Of a stretch of 64,000 bases of DNA, positions 37,425 to 46,292 are shown piece after piece. Both the position numbers and the translations under genes were made by a program. Each line of letters begins with the position of its first letter. Position 1 is the stretch's first letter. The stretch comes from Actinomycetota bacterium. GTDB taxonomy: Bacteria; Actinomycetota; Rubrobacteria; Rubrobacterales; Rubrobacteraceae. The stretch lies in NCBI GenBank assembly GCA_902810695.1, contig CADDYV010000006.1:1-64000 (forward strand). Direction: 5' to 3'. The notes below the pieces were generated by a model. It did no database searches, had not been told where the DNA came from, and was given only the letters and a program-made list of their open reading frames with translations.

Positions 37425-38006
37425 TTACAGTTCCTCCGGCGAAATCCACTTCTTCGTTCGGGGCGGGGTATAGCGTTCCATCGCGTCGAGCAGCGATTCC
37501 GGCTCGTCGTTTTCGAGCACGAGCGAGCGGTGGTCGGGATGCACGAAACCTTCTGCTACGGCCAGATCGAAGAGCTTGCGCAGGGGTTTGAAGAACCCCT
37601 CGACATCGAGTAGCGCGCACGGCTTCTCGTGGATGGAGAGCTGCGCCCAGGAGAGGACTTCCATGAACTCCTCCAGCGTACCGTAGCCGCCCGGGAGGGC
37701 GATAAACCCGTCCGAGAGATCCGCCATGGTCTTCTTGCGCTCGTGCATCGAGCCGACCACGTGCAACTCGGTCAACCCGCCGTGCCCGATCTCCTTCTCC
37801 AGAAGCGCCTTCGGGATGACGCCCGTTACTTCACCGCCAGCTCCGAGTGCGGCGTCGGCTACAGCTTCCATCAGGCCGACCTTCCCGCCTCCGTAGACGA
37901 GCCTCAGACCACGCCCGGCGATGGCCGCGCCCAGATGTCGCGCCGCTTCGGAGTAAGCCGGGCGCACCCCGGAACTAGACCCGCAAAACACGCAAACGCT
38001 TCTCAA
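37425..38006 (-). CDS. LOG-family (TIGR00730) nucleotide phosphoribohydrolase-like protein
   Basis: A 193-residue Rossmann-fold protein of the LOG/YvdD family, which hydrolyses nucleoside 5'-monophosphates, including cytokinin precursors. The active-site motif PGGYGTLEEFMEVLSW is complete and the N-terminal VFCGSSSGVRP binding loop is present. It is often mis-named lysine decarboxylase. The exact substrate is not predictable. Confidence 0.9.
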   Translation of the reverse strand: MRSVCVFCGSSSGVRPAYSEAARHLGAAIAGRGLRLVYGGGKVGLMEAVADAALGAGGEVTGVIPKALLEKEIGHGGLTELHVVGSMHERKKTMADLSDGFIALPGGYGTLEEFMEVLSWAQLSIHEKPCALLDVEGFFKPLRKLFDLAVAEGFVHPDHRSLVLENDEPESLLDAMERYTPPRTKKWISPEEL

Positions 38007-38093
38007 CCTGAAGCTCCTCCCTGCTGATGGCGTCGATACTCTAAGCGAGAATAGTATCCCAGACCCGCAGGCGGGCCGAAAGCGCAGGAGAGC

Positions 38094-40352
38094 CTACTCC
38101 AGAATTCCCAGCTCTACGAGTTCTTCCCTGAACCGCGAGCCAGCCTCCGAGCCTACCCTGTAGAAGACGGCCGGATGTCCGATCGGCGCGTCTACCGTCA
38201 ACCACGCGCCTTCGTGGAAGTCGTGCTCCGCTCCCGACCACAGGTATACCCACTCGCCGGCGGGCAGGTAGACTTTCACGGTCTTCCTGCCGGGGTCGAG
38301 CACGGGCGCAACCATGAATTCGGAGCCGACCATGAACTGGTACTCCAGCTTTTGCACCTCGGGATCGTGCCAGTAGTGCAGAAACGGATGGCGTATTACC
38401 GGCATGCCCGTGCGGGAAGCCTCCTCGATGAGCTCCTCCCGATAGGGCTTCCACGCGCGGTAGATCCTGGCGAAGCGCGCAAAGTGGTGCAGGGTCTCAT
38501 CATCGGAGTAGATCTGGTGGTTCGCTTCGGGCTGATTGCCCTCGTGGGTGCGGAGCACGGTGGTGAAGGCGGAGAGCTCGATCCAGCGCAAAAGAAGCTC
38601 TCTGGAGCGGTGGTAATTCCTGATGGGGCTCGTAATCGTGGTGTAACCGCCGGTGTCGGAGTGGGTGAGGCTGTAGCCGGAGATGCCGCTGGAGAGCATC
38701 CCCGTAACGGCGGTCTTTATTCCGTCATGGCGATCCCAACTCACCAGCTGGTCTCCGAGCCAGAACAGGGTGCTCTGACCGGGGCTTCGGGTGTAACCGG
38801 AGCGGCCGAAGAAGACGGCTTCTCCTCCGAGTCCGGATTCCTGAATGGCCTCGCGGTTGATCCGGGCCCACTCCTCTGCGTAGCGGTTGTGGTAGCTCGC
38901 GGGACTCTCGCCGGAGGAGAGAACGGCGTCGTAGGGCAGACCCTCGCCGAAGTCGGCCATCCAGCCCGAAGCCCCACCGCCGATGAGGTTCTCCTTGATG
39001 ACATCCTTGATCCACTCCCGCGCCCGCCGATCCGTGAGGTCCAGCAGCGCCGCCGAGAAGTCTGTTATCCTCACCATGTACGGCTCGCCGCTCCGGTTCG
39101 TAACCAGGTAGCCTTTGCTCCTGGCTTCCTCGAACATGTTGCGGCGGTAGTTTTTCTTCTCCGATACATCAACCAGAAACGGGTTGATATACGCCATCAG
39201 CCGGATTCCTTCCTGCTCCAGCCGCTCGGAGAGCATCTTCCAGCCGGGGTATCGTTCTTCATCGAGTTCCCAGTTCCACCAGAGCTGCTTGCCGAAGCTG
39301 GTGGTTCTCTGGCCTACCCAGTCCTGAAGCCAGAAGGCGGCTACCGGAACTCCGGAGGCGTCGAGCTTCTCTTTTATCTCCAGTAGCCTGCGCGTGCCGC
39401 CCTGCAGCCCGACCACCGCGCCGTCCAGGATCCAACCCGGCAACGGACGCATCCGGCCGGAGAATTCCGTATAGACTTCGATCAGCTCCGCAGGCGAATC
39501 TCCGCTCAGGATCTGGCCTGCCATCCGCCGCGAGAAGATCTCTATGCGCACTCGCGCATCCTCGCGCATGTCGAAAACCGAGTGCTCGTAGTTCTCCAGG
39601 AACATCGAACGCAGCTTGCTCGTCATGTAGTGGGGGACGCAGGCGTAGCTAGAGTGCCAGCTTCCCCCGGCCCCGTACCTCAAGTTCGCCAGCAGCGTCG
39701 CCGGTTGCGCCCCGCGTCCAACGCCCTGCTCCCCGATAAAGATGGGAAGCCTCTTGCCCTTGAGGTCGAAGTAGCTGTACTGCGTCCCGAAGCCGAAGAA
39801 CCGCTCGCCGGCTTCCGAGGCGCAGGTCAGGTAGAGGCGGTTGCACGGCTCATCCACCTCGACCGTAAAGCGCAGACGGCGGCTTGTCTCCGGGGAGAAG
39901 GTAATCCTGTACCCGATCTCACGGGAAAGATTTTTATCCCCGATCCTGCCTGCGAGGATGAGCGCGGAACCCGACATTTCGAGACGGTCTATCGTCTGGT
40001 GGGCGTACATTACTTCCAGCCGGTCATGGATGGAGTAGTGCGCTCTTGCGCCGCTGACGCTCTCGCGCCCCCGCGCTGCCGCTACGAAGCTCTCTCCGGG
40101 CACGCTCTGCCACAGGATTCGTTCCGGTCGGGAGTGGTGTGTGATCTGCAGGGAAGCACCGCGTCTGCTGCCGTCCTGCCGGTCTTTCAAGGTGATGACG
40201 AAATCTCCCACCCGGTAAGAGCCGAAAACATCTTCCGGTAGCTGGATCGGGGCGCCGCCAACCTTGTATCTGGAGCGCCGCCGGAGCGCGTATGCGCCGA
40301 GGAAGGAGGCTGCCAGAGCCGGGATGAGCAGTGTTCTGGGTGTTATGTGCAT
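38094..40352 (-). CDS. GH31 alpha-glycosidase, sulfoquinovosidase (YihQ) clade
   Basis: A 752-residue glycoside hydrolase. An N-terminal hydrophobic segment (residues 7-22) suggests export or membrane anchoring. The catalytic nucleophile is Asp467 (WMADFGE) and the acid Asp534 (WLGDQLVSW). Similarity to E. coli YihQ runs through QDWVGQRTTSFGK and LTHSDTGGYTT, with residue spacing identical to YihQ for the substrate residues: Gln317 (Q262), Gln343 (Q288), Trp359 (W304), Tyr570 (Y508). The sulfonate-binding Arg301 is replaced by Gln356. So the fold is sulfoquinovosidase-like but sulfonate preference is doubtful. Substrate unknown; it starts 59 bp from a divergent Nudix gene. Confidence 0.9.
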   Translation of the reverse strand: MHITPRTLLIPALAASFLGAYALRRRSRYKVGGAPIQLPEDVFGSYRVGDFVITLKDRQDGSRRGASLQITHHSRPERILWQSVPGESFVAAARGRESVSGARAHYSIHDRLEVMYAHQTIDRLEMSGSALILAGRIGDKNLSREIGYRITFSPETSRRLRFTVEVDEPCNRLYLTCASEAGERFFGFGTQYSYFDLKGKRLPIFIGEQGVGRGAQPATLLANLRYGAGGSWHSSYACVPHYMTSKLRSMFLENYEHSVFDMREDARVRIEIFSRRMAGQILSGDSPAELIEVYTEFSGRMRPLPGWILDGAVVGLQGGTRRLLEIKEKLDASGVPVAAFWLQDWVGQRTTSFGKQLWWNWELDEERYPGWKMLSERLEQEGIRLMAYINPFLVDVSEKKNYRRNMFEEARSKGYLVTNRSGEPYMVRITDFSAALLDLTDRRAREWIKDVIKENLIGGGASGWMADFGEGLPYDAVLSSGESPASYHNRYAEEWARINREAIQESGLGGEAVFFGRSGYTRSPGQSTLFWLGDQLVSWDRHDGIKTAVTGMLSSGISGYSLTHSDTGGYTTITSPIRNYHRSRELLLRWIELSAFTTVLRTHEGNQPEANHQIYSDDETLHHFARFARIYRAWKPYREELIEEASRTGMPVIRHPFLHYWHDPEVQKLEYQFMVGSEFMVAPVLDPGRKTVKVYLPAGEWVYLWSGAEHDFHEGAWLTVDAPIGHPAVFYRVGSEAGSRFREELVELGILE

Positions 40353-40411
40353 CGTGTTAGGATAGCTGAGCTTCGACCTGAGAATACAGCTAGAGAAAGA
40401 GGACGCACCCG

Positions 40412-40894
40412 TTGCCGGAAGCGAAGTTTTTCTACAGAGATCCGAAAGCGCCGCAGCCGAACCGCCCGATCTTACTCGGGGTGATGGCCCTGATCGAGCG
40501 CGACGGAGCCCTGCTGCTGGAGCGCCGCAGCGACTGCGGACGCTGGGGACTGATCGGCGGGGCGGTGGAGGTGAACGAGTCCCTGGATAAAGCCCTGCGC
40601 CGCGAGGTTCTGGAAGAGACGGGGCTGATTGTCAAAGAACATGAGCTCTTCTGCGTTTTCTCGGATCCATCGAAGATCGTCCAGTACCCCGACGGCAACG
40701 TAGTGCGGATCGTCTCTTTCGCCTTTGACGTGAAGGTCGCGGGGTTCGGGCCGCTCAGGCACGGTGAGGAGTCCACGGATCTGCGCTTCTTCGACCGCGA
40801 AGAGCTCTCGCACCTCGACATCGTGGAGACCGGGCGACCCATCCTCGACCTGTATCTCTGCGGACCCCCGCCCAAGCCGATGATGCTGGAATAG
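40412..40894 (+). CDS. Nudix hydrolase
   Basis: A 160-residue pyrophosphohydrolase with a complete Nudix box GGAVEVNESLDKALRREVLE then ETGL (about residues 50-73). Nudix enzymes hydrolyse nucleoside diphosphates linked to other groups. The C-terminal GPPPKPMML tail is not diagnostic. The start is a TTG with GAGG upstream; substrate is not predictable. Confidence 0.9.
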   Translation: MPEAKFFYRDPKAPQPNRPILLGVMALIERDGALLLERRSDCGRWGLIGGAVEVNESLDKALRREVLEETGLIVKEHELFCVFSDPSKIVQYPDGNVVRIVSFAFDVKVAGFGPLRHGEESTDLRFFDREELSHLDIVETGRPILDLYLCGPPPKPMMLE

Positions 40895-41093
40895 CAGGCC
40901 CCCGCCTGCCTTGGTCTCCGCGCCGAGCAGAGAGAGGATGCCCTCAACTTCTTCGCCCACCACAGATACTTTCTCTACGAAAACCGCTCTAATCTGACAA
41001 TTGACGCGTGCCGGTTAGAGGTTTGAACAACCTTTTGTCTCACCGCAGATCGCCCGTTCGCATCAGGTTCTCGCTCGTATCTGCAGCGTAGCC

Positions 41094-41142
41094 TTGACAA
41101 TGTTTTTAGGATCTTATATTTTAATGTAAAGACATATTTACA
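41094..41142 (+). promoter_or_regulatory. Promoter and dyad operator upstream of gntR
   Basis: A perfect -35 TTGACA (41094-41099) is followed by AT-rich -10 candidates TATATT (41115) or TATTTT (41117, 17-bp spacing). Just downstream TGTAAA-N6-TTTACA (41125-41142) is a perfect dyad, placed to block initiation and ending 16 bp before the ATG of the regulator gene. It is the best candidate autoregulatory operator for the inositol cluster. Confidence 0.65.
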
Positions 41143-41158
41143 CAGTAGGAGTGTAATT

Positions 41159-41908
41159 ATGAGAAGCAACAGCGTCTTAAGCGGGGTAAATCTCGACCGC
41201 ACCAGTCCGGTACCGCTATATTACCAGGCGGCTCGGGCGCTGGAGGCGGCCATTGAGGATGGGCGTCTGCCGCGGGGGAGCAAGCTGGAGAGCGAGTTGG
41301 ATCTCGCGGAGCAGTTGGGGATCAGCAGGCCCACGATGCGTGCGGCCATCAAGGAGTTGGTGGATAAGGGATTGCTCGTGAGGCGGCGGGGACTCGGAAC
41401 CATCGTCGCGCCGCAACCGGTCAGGCGGGCCGTTGCGTTGACCAGCCTGTACGATGATCTGGCGAAGGCGGGTAGGGAGCCGAAGACGCGCGTTCTGAGC
41501 TTCGAAGAGGTGCCCTGTTCGCCGGAGATCGCGGAGCATCTTGGGCTCGAGGTGGGTGTGCCCGTGTTACGTTTCGAGAGGTTGCGCCTCGCTGGCTCCG
41601 ATCCCATCGCCCTCATGAGCAACGCGGTCCCGGCGAGCCTGCTCGAGATCACAAAAGAAGATCTTGAGCAAACGGGGCTTTACGAGCTGTTCCGCGGGAA
41701 CGGCATCACCCCGCACATCGCCAATCAGCGCATCGGGGCGCGCAAGGCTGCCGGGAAGGAGGTCGAGTTGCTGGAGGTCGAGTCAGGCGATCCCCTGCTG
41801 ACGATGGAGCGGATAGCGTATGACACCGGTGGCCGGCCCATAGAGTACGGCTCGCACCTCTACCCGGCGGAGTCGTACTGGTTCGAGATGATGCTGGCGG
41901 AGTTGTGA
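41159..41908 (+). CDS. GntR-family (HutC/UTRA) transcriptional regulator
   Basis: A 249-residue repressor. The N-terminal winged helix spans residues 15-80 (YYQAARALEAAIEDGRLPRG, LAEQLGISRPTMRAAIKELV); residues 95-245 form a UTRA effector domain, ending ESYWFEMMLAEL. GTN/UTRA regulators respond to sugar phosphates or related acids. It heads the inositol genes on the same strand and probably senses an inositol intermediate, but the ligand is inferred from context. Confidence 0.93.
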   Translation: MRSNSVLSGVNLDRTSPVPLYYQAARALEAAIEDGRLPRGSKLESELDLAEQLGISRPTMRAAIKELVDKGLLVRRRGLGTIVAPQPVRRAVALTSLYDDLAKAGREPKTRVLSFEEVPCSPEIAEHLGLEVGVPVLRFERLRLAGSDPIALMSNAVPASLLEITKEDLEQTGLYELFRGNGITPHIANQRIGARKAAGKEVELLEVESGDPLLTMERIAYDTGGRPIEYGSHLYPAESYWFEMMLAEL

Positions 41909-41940
41909 TCCGGAGTTTGATGGCGAGGGAAAGGAACGTT

Positions 41941-42042
41941 ATGAGGGAAGAGATCGGCGTAGGGGTGATCGGCCTGATGCATGGCAAAGAAATCACCGCC
42001 GCAGCGGCGTCCGAGCGCGGCGCGGAAGGAGCCGGAGCATGA
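41941..42042 (+). pseudogene. Remnant of a Gfo/Idh/MocA oxidoreductase N-terminus
   Basis: A 33-codon frame begins ATG with MREEIGVGVIGLMHGK, the beta-strand and turn of a Gfo/Idh NAD-binding fold, as in the intact paralogs 2-5 kb downstream. It then loses similarity, becomes Ala/Glu/Gly-rich and stops in the ATGA that starts iolC. It looks like an internally deleted gene whose start is retained, now serving as a coupled leader. A chance resemblance is possible given the shortness. Confidence 0.45.
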
Positions 42043-43973
42043 GCGAGAACCGGAATCGCGCTCTGGATCTCATCTGCATCGGACGCACCTGCGTAGACCT
42101 CTACGCCGAGCAGGAAGGGGCGCGCCTCGAAGACGTCCAGTCCTTTCGCAAGTACGTGGGCGGCAGCGCGACCAACATCGCCTTCGGCACGGCGCGGCTG
42201 GGAGTGAAAAGCGCCATGCTCACCCGCGTGGGAGAAGAGCAGATGGGCCGCTACGTGAGAAAAACCCTGGCGGATGGCGGCGTGGACGTAAGCTGCGTGA
42301 GCTTAGATCCCGATCATCTCACCCCCTACGTTCTTCTTGCCGTAAGAGAGATAGATGATTTCCCCAGAATCTTCGCCTACGGCGACCCCGCCGACCTCGC
42401 CCTCGAAGAAGAGGATATCGAGCCGGAGTTCATAGCCTCCTCTAAAGCGTTGCTCGTAACGGGTACACCCTTCTCGCGCTCCAGGCCTCGCGCGGCATCC
42501 TTCAAGGCGATCGAAGCCGCCAAGGAAGCCGGAACCCGCGTGGCCTTCGACCTGGACTACCGGCCCGTATTCTGGGGGGTGGCCTCCCACGAGCAGGGCG
42601 GCGAGATGTTCGTCGAGAGCGAGCGGGTTACAGAGGTCTACCGCTTGGTGCTGCCCGAATGCGACCTCGTGGTCGGCACCGAAGAGGAGATCCGGATAGC
42701 CGGCGGCTCAACAGACACACCGAAGGCGCTAAGGAACATACGCAAGCTCTCTGGCGCGACCATCGTGCTCAAGGTCGGCGCGATGGGAGCCGTGGTCTTC
42801 CCCGAGGAGATCCCGGAGAACATCGAAGATGGGGTCAGGGTCCCGGGCTTTCCGGTGGAAGTTTTCAACTCCGTGGGTGCGGGGGACGCGTTCATGAGCG
42901 GTTTCCTCTCCGGCTGGCTGCGCGAGAAGCCCCTGGAAGAATGCCTCACGCTCGGCAACGCCTGCGGGGCGATAGTGGTCTCCCGGCACGGATGCTCCCC
43001 GGCGATGCCCACAGAGGAGGAACTGAGGTACTTCCTGGCGCTAGAGGAGAAGCCGCACCGCCTCGGCGACGATGTGTGGCTCGATCACCTGCACCGTGCC
43101 ACCACCCGACACGACCCCGATGAGCTGCACGTGCTCGCCATAGACCACCGCTGGCAACTCGAAGAGATGGCCGACGAGTTGGGAGTGGACCGCGGACGCC
43201 TGCGCGAGCTCAAGGTTCTTCTCGGGCAGGCGTTCAAGGGCGTGGCCGGGGGCGACGGCGCGGCAGGCGTGCTCCTGGACGACATCTACGGCGATAAGGC
43301 GTTAGAAGAACTTACGGGGAGCGGAGCCTGGGTCGCACGCGCCGTGGAGGTAGCGAGGTCGCGCCCGGTGGAATTCGTCGGAGGATCGAACGTCGCCGCC
43401 ACGCTGAGGAGATGGCCGCAGGAGCACGTGGTCAAGTGCAACCTGTACATGCACCCCCAGGACGAGCCGGAGATAAAGGAGCCGCAGGAGCAGCGGATGC
43501 TCCAGCTCTACGACGCCTGTCTCAAAAACGACCGCCAGTTGCTCCTCGAACTCCAGAGACCACAAGGGATGCAGTACGACGAGAGCAGCGTGGCGAGGCT
43601 GCTGGAGCGGTTCTACGAGATCGGAGTGCGCCCCGAGTGGTGGAAGCTGCCGCCCAGCACAGATCCCGGCGTGTGGAAGAGGATCGGGGAGGTGGTGCGC
43701 GAGCATGACCCCTACTGTGCCGGCGTGCTCGTCCTCGGTCAGGCTCTCGAAGAAGAGAAGCTCGCCCAGAGCTTCGAGGCGGCCTCCTCAGAGCCTGTGT
43801 GCAAAGGGTTTGCGATCGGGCGTTCGATCTACGGGGAGGCGGCGCGCCGCTGGCTGGCCGACGAGATAGGCGACGAGGAGCTCATCTCATCGGTAGTCGC
43901 AAGCTACGAGCGGATGATATCGCTCTGGCAGGGCAGAAGCGAGCACTGGAGCCGGGAGGGTGCCGCAGGATAA
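42039..43973 (+). CDS. iolC: 5-dehydro-2-deoxygluconokinase fused to DUF2090 aldolase-like domain
   Basis: A 644-residue two-domain enzyme of inositol catabolism. Residues 10-330 are a PfkB-family kinase (IolC) with KYVGGSATNIAFGTARLG and the catalytic VFNSVGAGDAFMSGFL. It phosphorylates 5-dehydro-2-deoxygluconate. Residues about 355-640 are a DUF2090 domain (HVLAIDHRWQLEEMAD, VKCNLYMHPQDEPE, FAIGRSIYGEAARRW), which in such fusions is thought to act as the aldolase giving DHAP and malonate semialdehyde, replacing IolJ. The ATGA start overlaps the upstream remnant. Confidence 0.95.
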   Translation: MSENRNRALDLICIGRTCVDLYAEQEGARLEDVQSFRKYVGGSATNIAFGTARLGVKSAMLTRVGEEQMGRYVRKTLADGGVDVSCVSLDPDHLTPYVLLAVREIDDFPRIFAYGDPADLALEEEDIEPEFIASSKALLVTGTPFSRSRPRAASFKAIEAAKEAGTRVAFDLDYRPVFWGVASHEQGGEMFVESERVTEVYRLVLPECDLVVGTEEEIRIAGGSTDTPKALRNIRKLSGATIVLKVGAMGAVVFPEEIPENIEDGVRVPGFPVEVFNSVGAGDAFMSGFLSGWLREKPLEECLTLGNACGAIVVSRHGCSPAMPTEEELRYFLALEEKPHRLGDDVWLDHLHRATTRHDPDELHVLAIDHRWQLEEMADELGVDRGRLRELKVLLGQAFKGVAGGDGAAGVLLDDIYGDKALEELTGSGAWVARAVEVARSRPVEFVGGSNVAATLRRWPQEHVVKCNLYMHPQDEPEIKEPQEQRMLQLYDACLKNDRQLLLELQRPQGMQYDESSVARLLERFYEIGVRPEWWKLPPSTDPGVWKRIGEVVREHDPYCAGVLVLGQALEEEKLAQSFEAASSEPVCKGFAIGRSIYGEAARRWLADEIGDEELISSVVASYERMISLWQGRSEHWSREGAAG

Positions 43974-44033
43974 TCCGTGCATGAGATAGCGTGGTGGGAG
44001 CGGGGCTTTTCAAGGGAAGGGAGGAAAAGAGCA

Positions 44034-45077
44034 GTGAGAGATCGCATACGTCTCGGGCTGGTGGGCCTGGGGAGGATGGGGCGTTTCCACGCCGCGAACC
44101 TCGCCGGGCGCATTCCTCAGGCAGAGCTGGTGCGGATCGTGGACGCGGATGAGAGCATAGCCCACGAGAACGCCGACCGGCTGGGCGGGATCGAGTGGTC
44201 CACCAGCTACGATGACCTGCTGGATGATCCCGAGATCGAAGCTGTAATCGTGGCGAGCCCGACGCCGCTACACGCCGAGATGGCCGAGGCAGCCGCAGCA
44301 GCAGGCAAGCACGTATTCTGCGAGAAACCCATCTCGCTGGACCTGGGACGCACCTACGAAGTCATCGAGGCCGTGCGCTCGGCGGGAGTCAAGATGCAGG
44401 TTGGCTTCCACCGCCGCTTCGATCCGGACTACCGCGCCGCGAAGCAGCGAATCGCCGCGGGAGAAGCCGGAGAGGTGTACATCTTCCGCACCTCCTTGAG
44501 GGACATGCGCTCGCCCGGCTTCGACTATATCAGAGGCTCGGGAGGATTCTTCGCCGATGTAACCCTGCACGACTTCGACACGGCGCGCTGGATGATCGGG
44601 GAGATCGAGGAGGTAACCGCCTTCGGCGCGGTGCTCTCCGACCCCGGCTTCGAGGAGGTGGGGGACATAGACAATGCCATCGTCAATCTGCGCTTTGCCA
44701 CGGGCGCTTTAGGCGTCATAGACAACAGCCGGGTCGCCGGCTACGGCTACGAGTGCTCCAGCGAGATCATGGGCTCCAGAGCCACGCTCAGGATAGACAA
44801 CCACCGGCGCATCTCGGTCCAGACGCTCACCCCGGACCGGATGTGCCAGGACTACGTCTCCGACTTCGTCGAGCGGTTCGCCGATGCCTACCGCGCGGAG
44901 ATGGAGCACTTCCTCACCGCTCTCCGGGAAGACAGAGACCCCGAAGTAACCGGAGCCGACGCCGCGGCCGCCTTCGTCCTGGCCCAGGCCGCCGACAGAT
45001 CCTACCGGGAAGGCAGGACCATAAGCCTGAAGCGCAAAGAGCAAGACGGCGAAATCTTCTACGAGGAAGTCGGCTAG
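44034..45077 (+). CDS. iolG: Inositol 2-dehydrogenase
   Basis: A 347-residue Gfo/Idh/MocA-family NAD oxidoreductase that oxidises myo-inositol to scyllo-inosose. The Rossmann motif GLVGLGRMGRFHA opens the protein; EKPISLDLG holds the conserved EKP lysine; the catalytic helix HDFDTARWMIG contains the Asp/His active pair. GTG 44034 with GGGAGG upstream is chosen over the ATG at 43977. Closest of the three paralogs here to classical IolG. Confidence 0.88.
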   Translation: MRDRIRLGLVGLGRMGRFHAANLAGRIPQAELVRIVDADESIAHENADRLGGIEWSTSYDDLLDDPEIEAVIVASPTPLHAEMAEAAAAAGKHVFCEKPISLDLGRTYEVIEAVRSAGVKMQVGFHRRFDPDYRAAKQRIAAGEAGEVYIFRTSLRDMRSPGFDYIRGSGGFFADVTLHDFDTARWMIGEIEEVTAFGAVLSDPGFEEVGDIDNAIVNLRFATGALGVIDNSRVAGYGYECSSEIMGSRATLRIDNHRRISVQTLTPDRMCQDYVSDFVERFADAYRAEMEHFLTALREDRDPEVTGADAAAAFVLAQAADRSYREGRTISLKRKEQDGEIFYEEVG

Positions 45078-45081
45078 AGTG

Positions 45082-46281
45082 ATGACCGCAGGGAGCGATA
45101 TCGGCGTTGGGCTCGTAGGCTACAAGTTCATGGGCAAGGCCCACTCCAACGCCTACCGGCAGGTCGCGCGCTTCTTCGACATCGAGCCCGTCCCGAAGAT
45201 GGCCGCCATCTGCGGCAGGGACGAAGCAGCGGTGCGAGAGGCGGCGGACGTTTTAGGCTGGGAGTCCTGCGAGACCGACTACCGCAGCCTCATCGAGCGC
45301 GAGGACATAGAGCTGGTGGACATAGCTTCGTCGGGCGACACGCACCATGAGTTCGCCTTGGCCGCTCTGGAGGCCGGGAAGCACGTGCTGTGCGAGAAGC
45401 CGCTCGCCAACACGCTCTCCGAGGCACGCGAGATGGCCGAGGCCGCCCGGAAAGCCGAAACGGTCGCCATGGTCTGCCACAACTACCGGCGCGTCCCGGC
45501 AGTACAGCTCGCGAAGAAGCTCATCGAAGATGGACGCCTGGGTGAGATAAGGCACTGGCGGGCCGCCTACCTGCAGGACTGGCTGCTGGATCCCGAAGCT
45601 CCGCTGAGCTGGAGGCTCAGGAAAGAGACGGGAGGGGCTGGACCCCTCGCGGATTTGGGCTCGCACCTCATAGACCTCGCGCACTTTCTGGTAGGACCCA
45701 TAATCGAGGTCGTAGGTACCGCCGAGACTTTCGTCAAGGAGCGCCCGCTCGAAAGCGGAGACGGGGTGGGAGATGTAACGGTGAACGACGCTGCGGCGTT
45801 TTTGGCGCGCTTTGAGTGCGGGGCCATAGGGACTTTCGAAGTGAGCCCCCTGGTCGCGGGGCGCAAGGCGAAGGAGTCCTTCGAGATCAACGGCTCAAAC
45901 GGCAGCCTCGTCTTCGACCTGGAGCGCATGAACGAGCTGCAGGTGCATTTCGTGGATGAGGAGCCCGAAATGTCCGGGTTCCGCACAGTTTTGGTAACAG
46001 AACCCGAGCACCCCTACATGAAAGGGTGGTGGCCGCCGGGGCACATTATCGGCTACGAGCACACCTTCGTGCACACCATCAAAGACCTTCTCGACGGGAT
46101 AAAGACCGGCAAAAGCCCGCAACCGACCTTCGAGGACGGATACCGTTGCCAGGCGGTCATAGATGCCGTGGAGCGGAGCGTGGAGAGCCGGGAGTGGACC
46201 ACGCCCGCCGTTGTTTACGAGACGAAAGCGGATAGATCGGGGGGCGGGATGGGGAGTGAAGCCGCAAAGGGATGTATGTGA
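45082..46281 (+). CDS. Gfo/Idh/MocA-family oxidoreductase (inositol cluster)
   Basis: A 399-residue NAD(P)-dependent oxidoreductase. It opens VGLVGYKFMGKAHSNAYRQV, a divergent nucleotide-binding turn, with EKPLANTLSEARE and the LGSHLIDLAHFLVGP helix. This type often acts on inositols or inosose derivatives. Translation starts at GTG 45079 or ATG 45082, 4 bp after iolG, so it is coupled. Specificity is not predictable. Confidence 0.9.
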   Translation: MTAGSDIGVGLVGYKFMGKAHSNAYRQVARFFDIEPVPKMAAICGRDEAAVREAADVLGWESCETDYRSLIEREDIELVDIASSGDTHHEFALAALEAGKHVLCEKPLANTLSEAREMAEAARKAETVAMVCHNYRRVPAVQLAKKLIEDGRLGEIRHWRAAYLQDWLLDPEAPLSWRLRKETGGAGPLADLGSHLIDLAHFLVGPIIEVVGTAETFVKERPLESGDGVGDVTVNDAAAFLARFECGAIGTFEVSPLVAGRKAKESFEINGSNGSLVFDLERMNELQVHFVDEEPEMSGFRTVLVTEPEHPYMKGWWPPGHIIGYEHTFVHTIKDLLDGIKTGKSPQPTFEDGYRCQAVIDAVERSVESREWTTPAVVYETKADRSGGGMGSEAAKGCM

Positions 46282-46292
46282 AGGAGGAGCGA

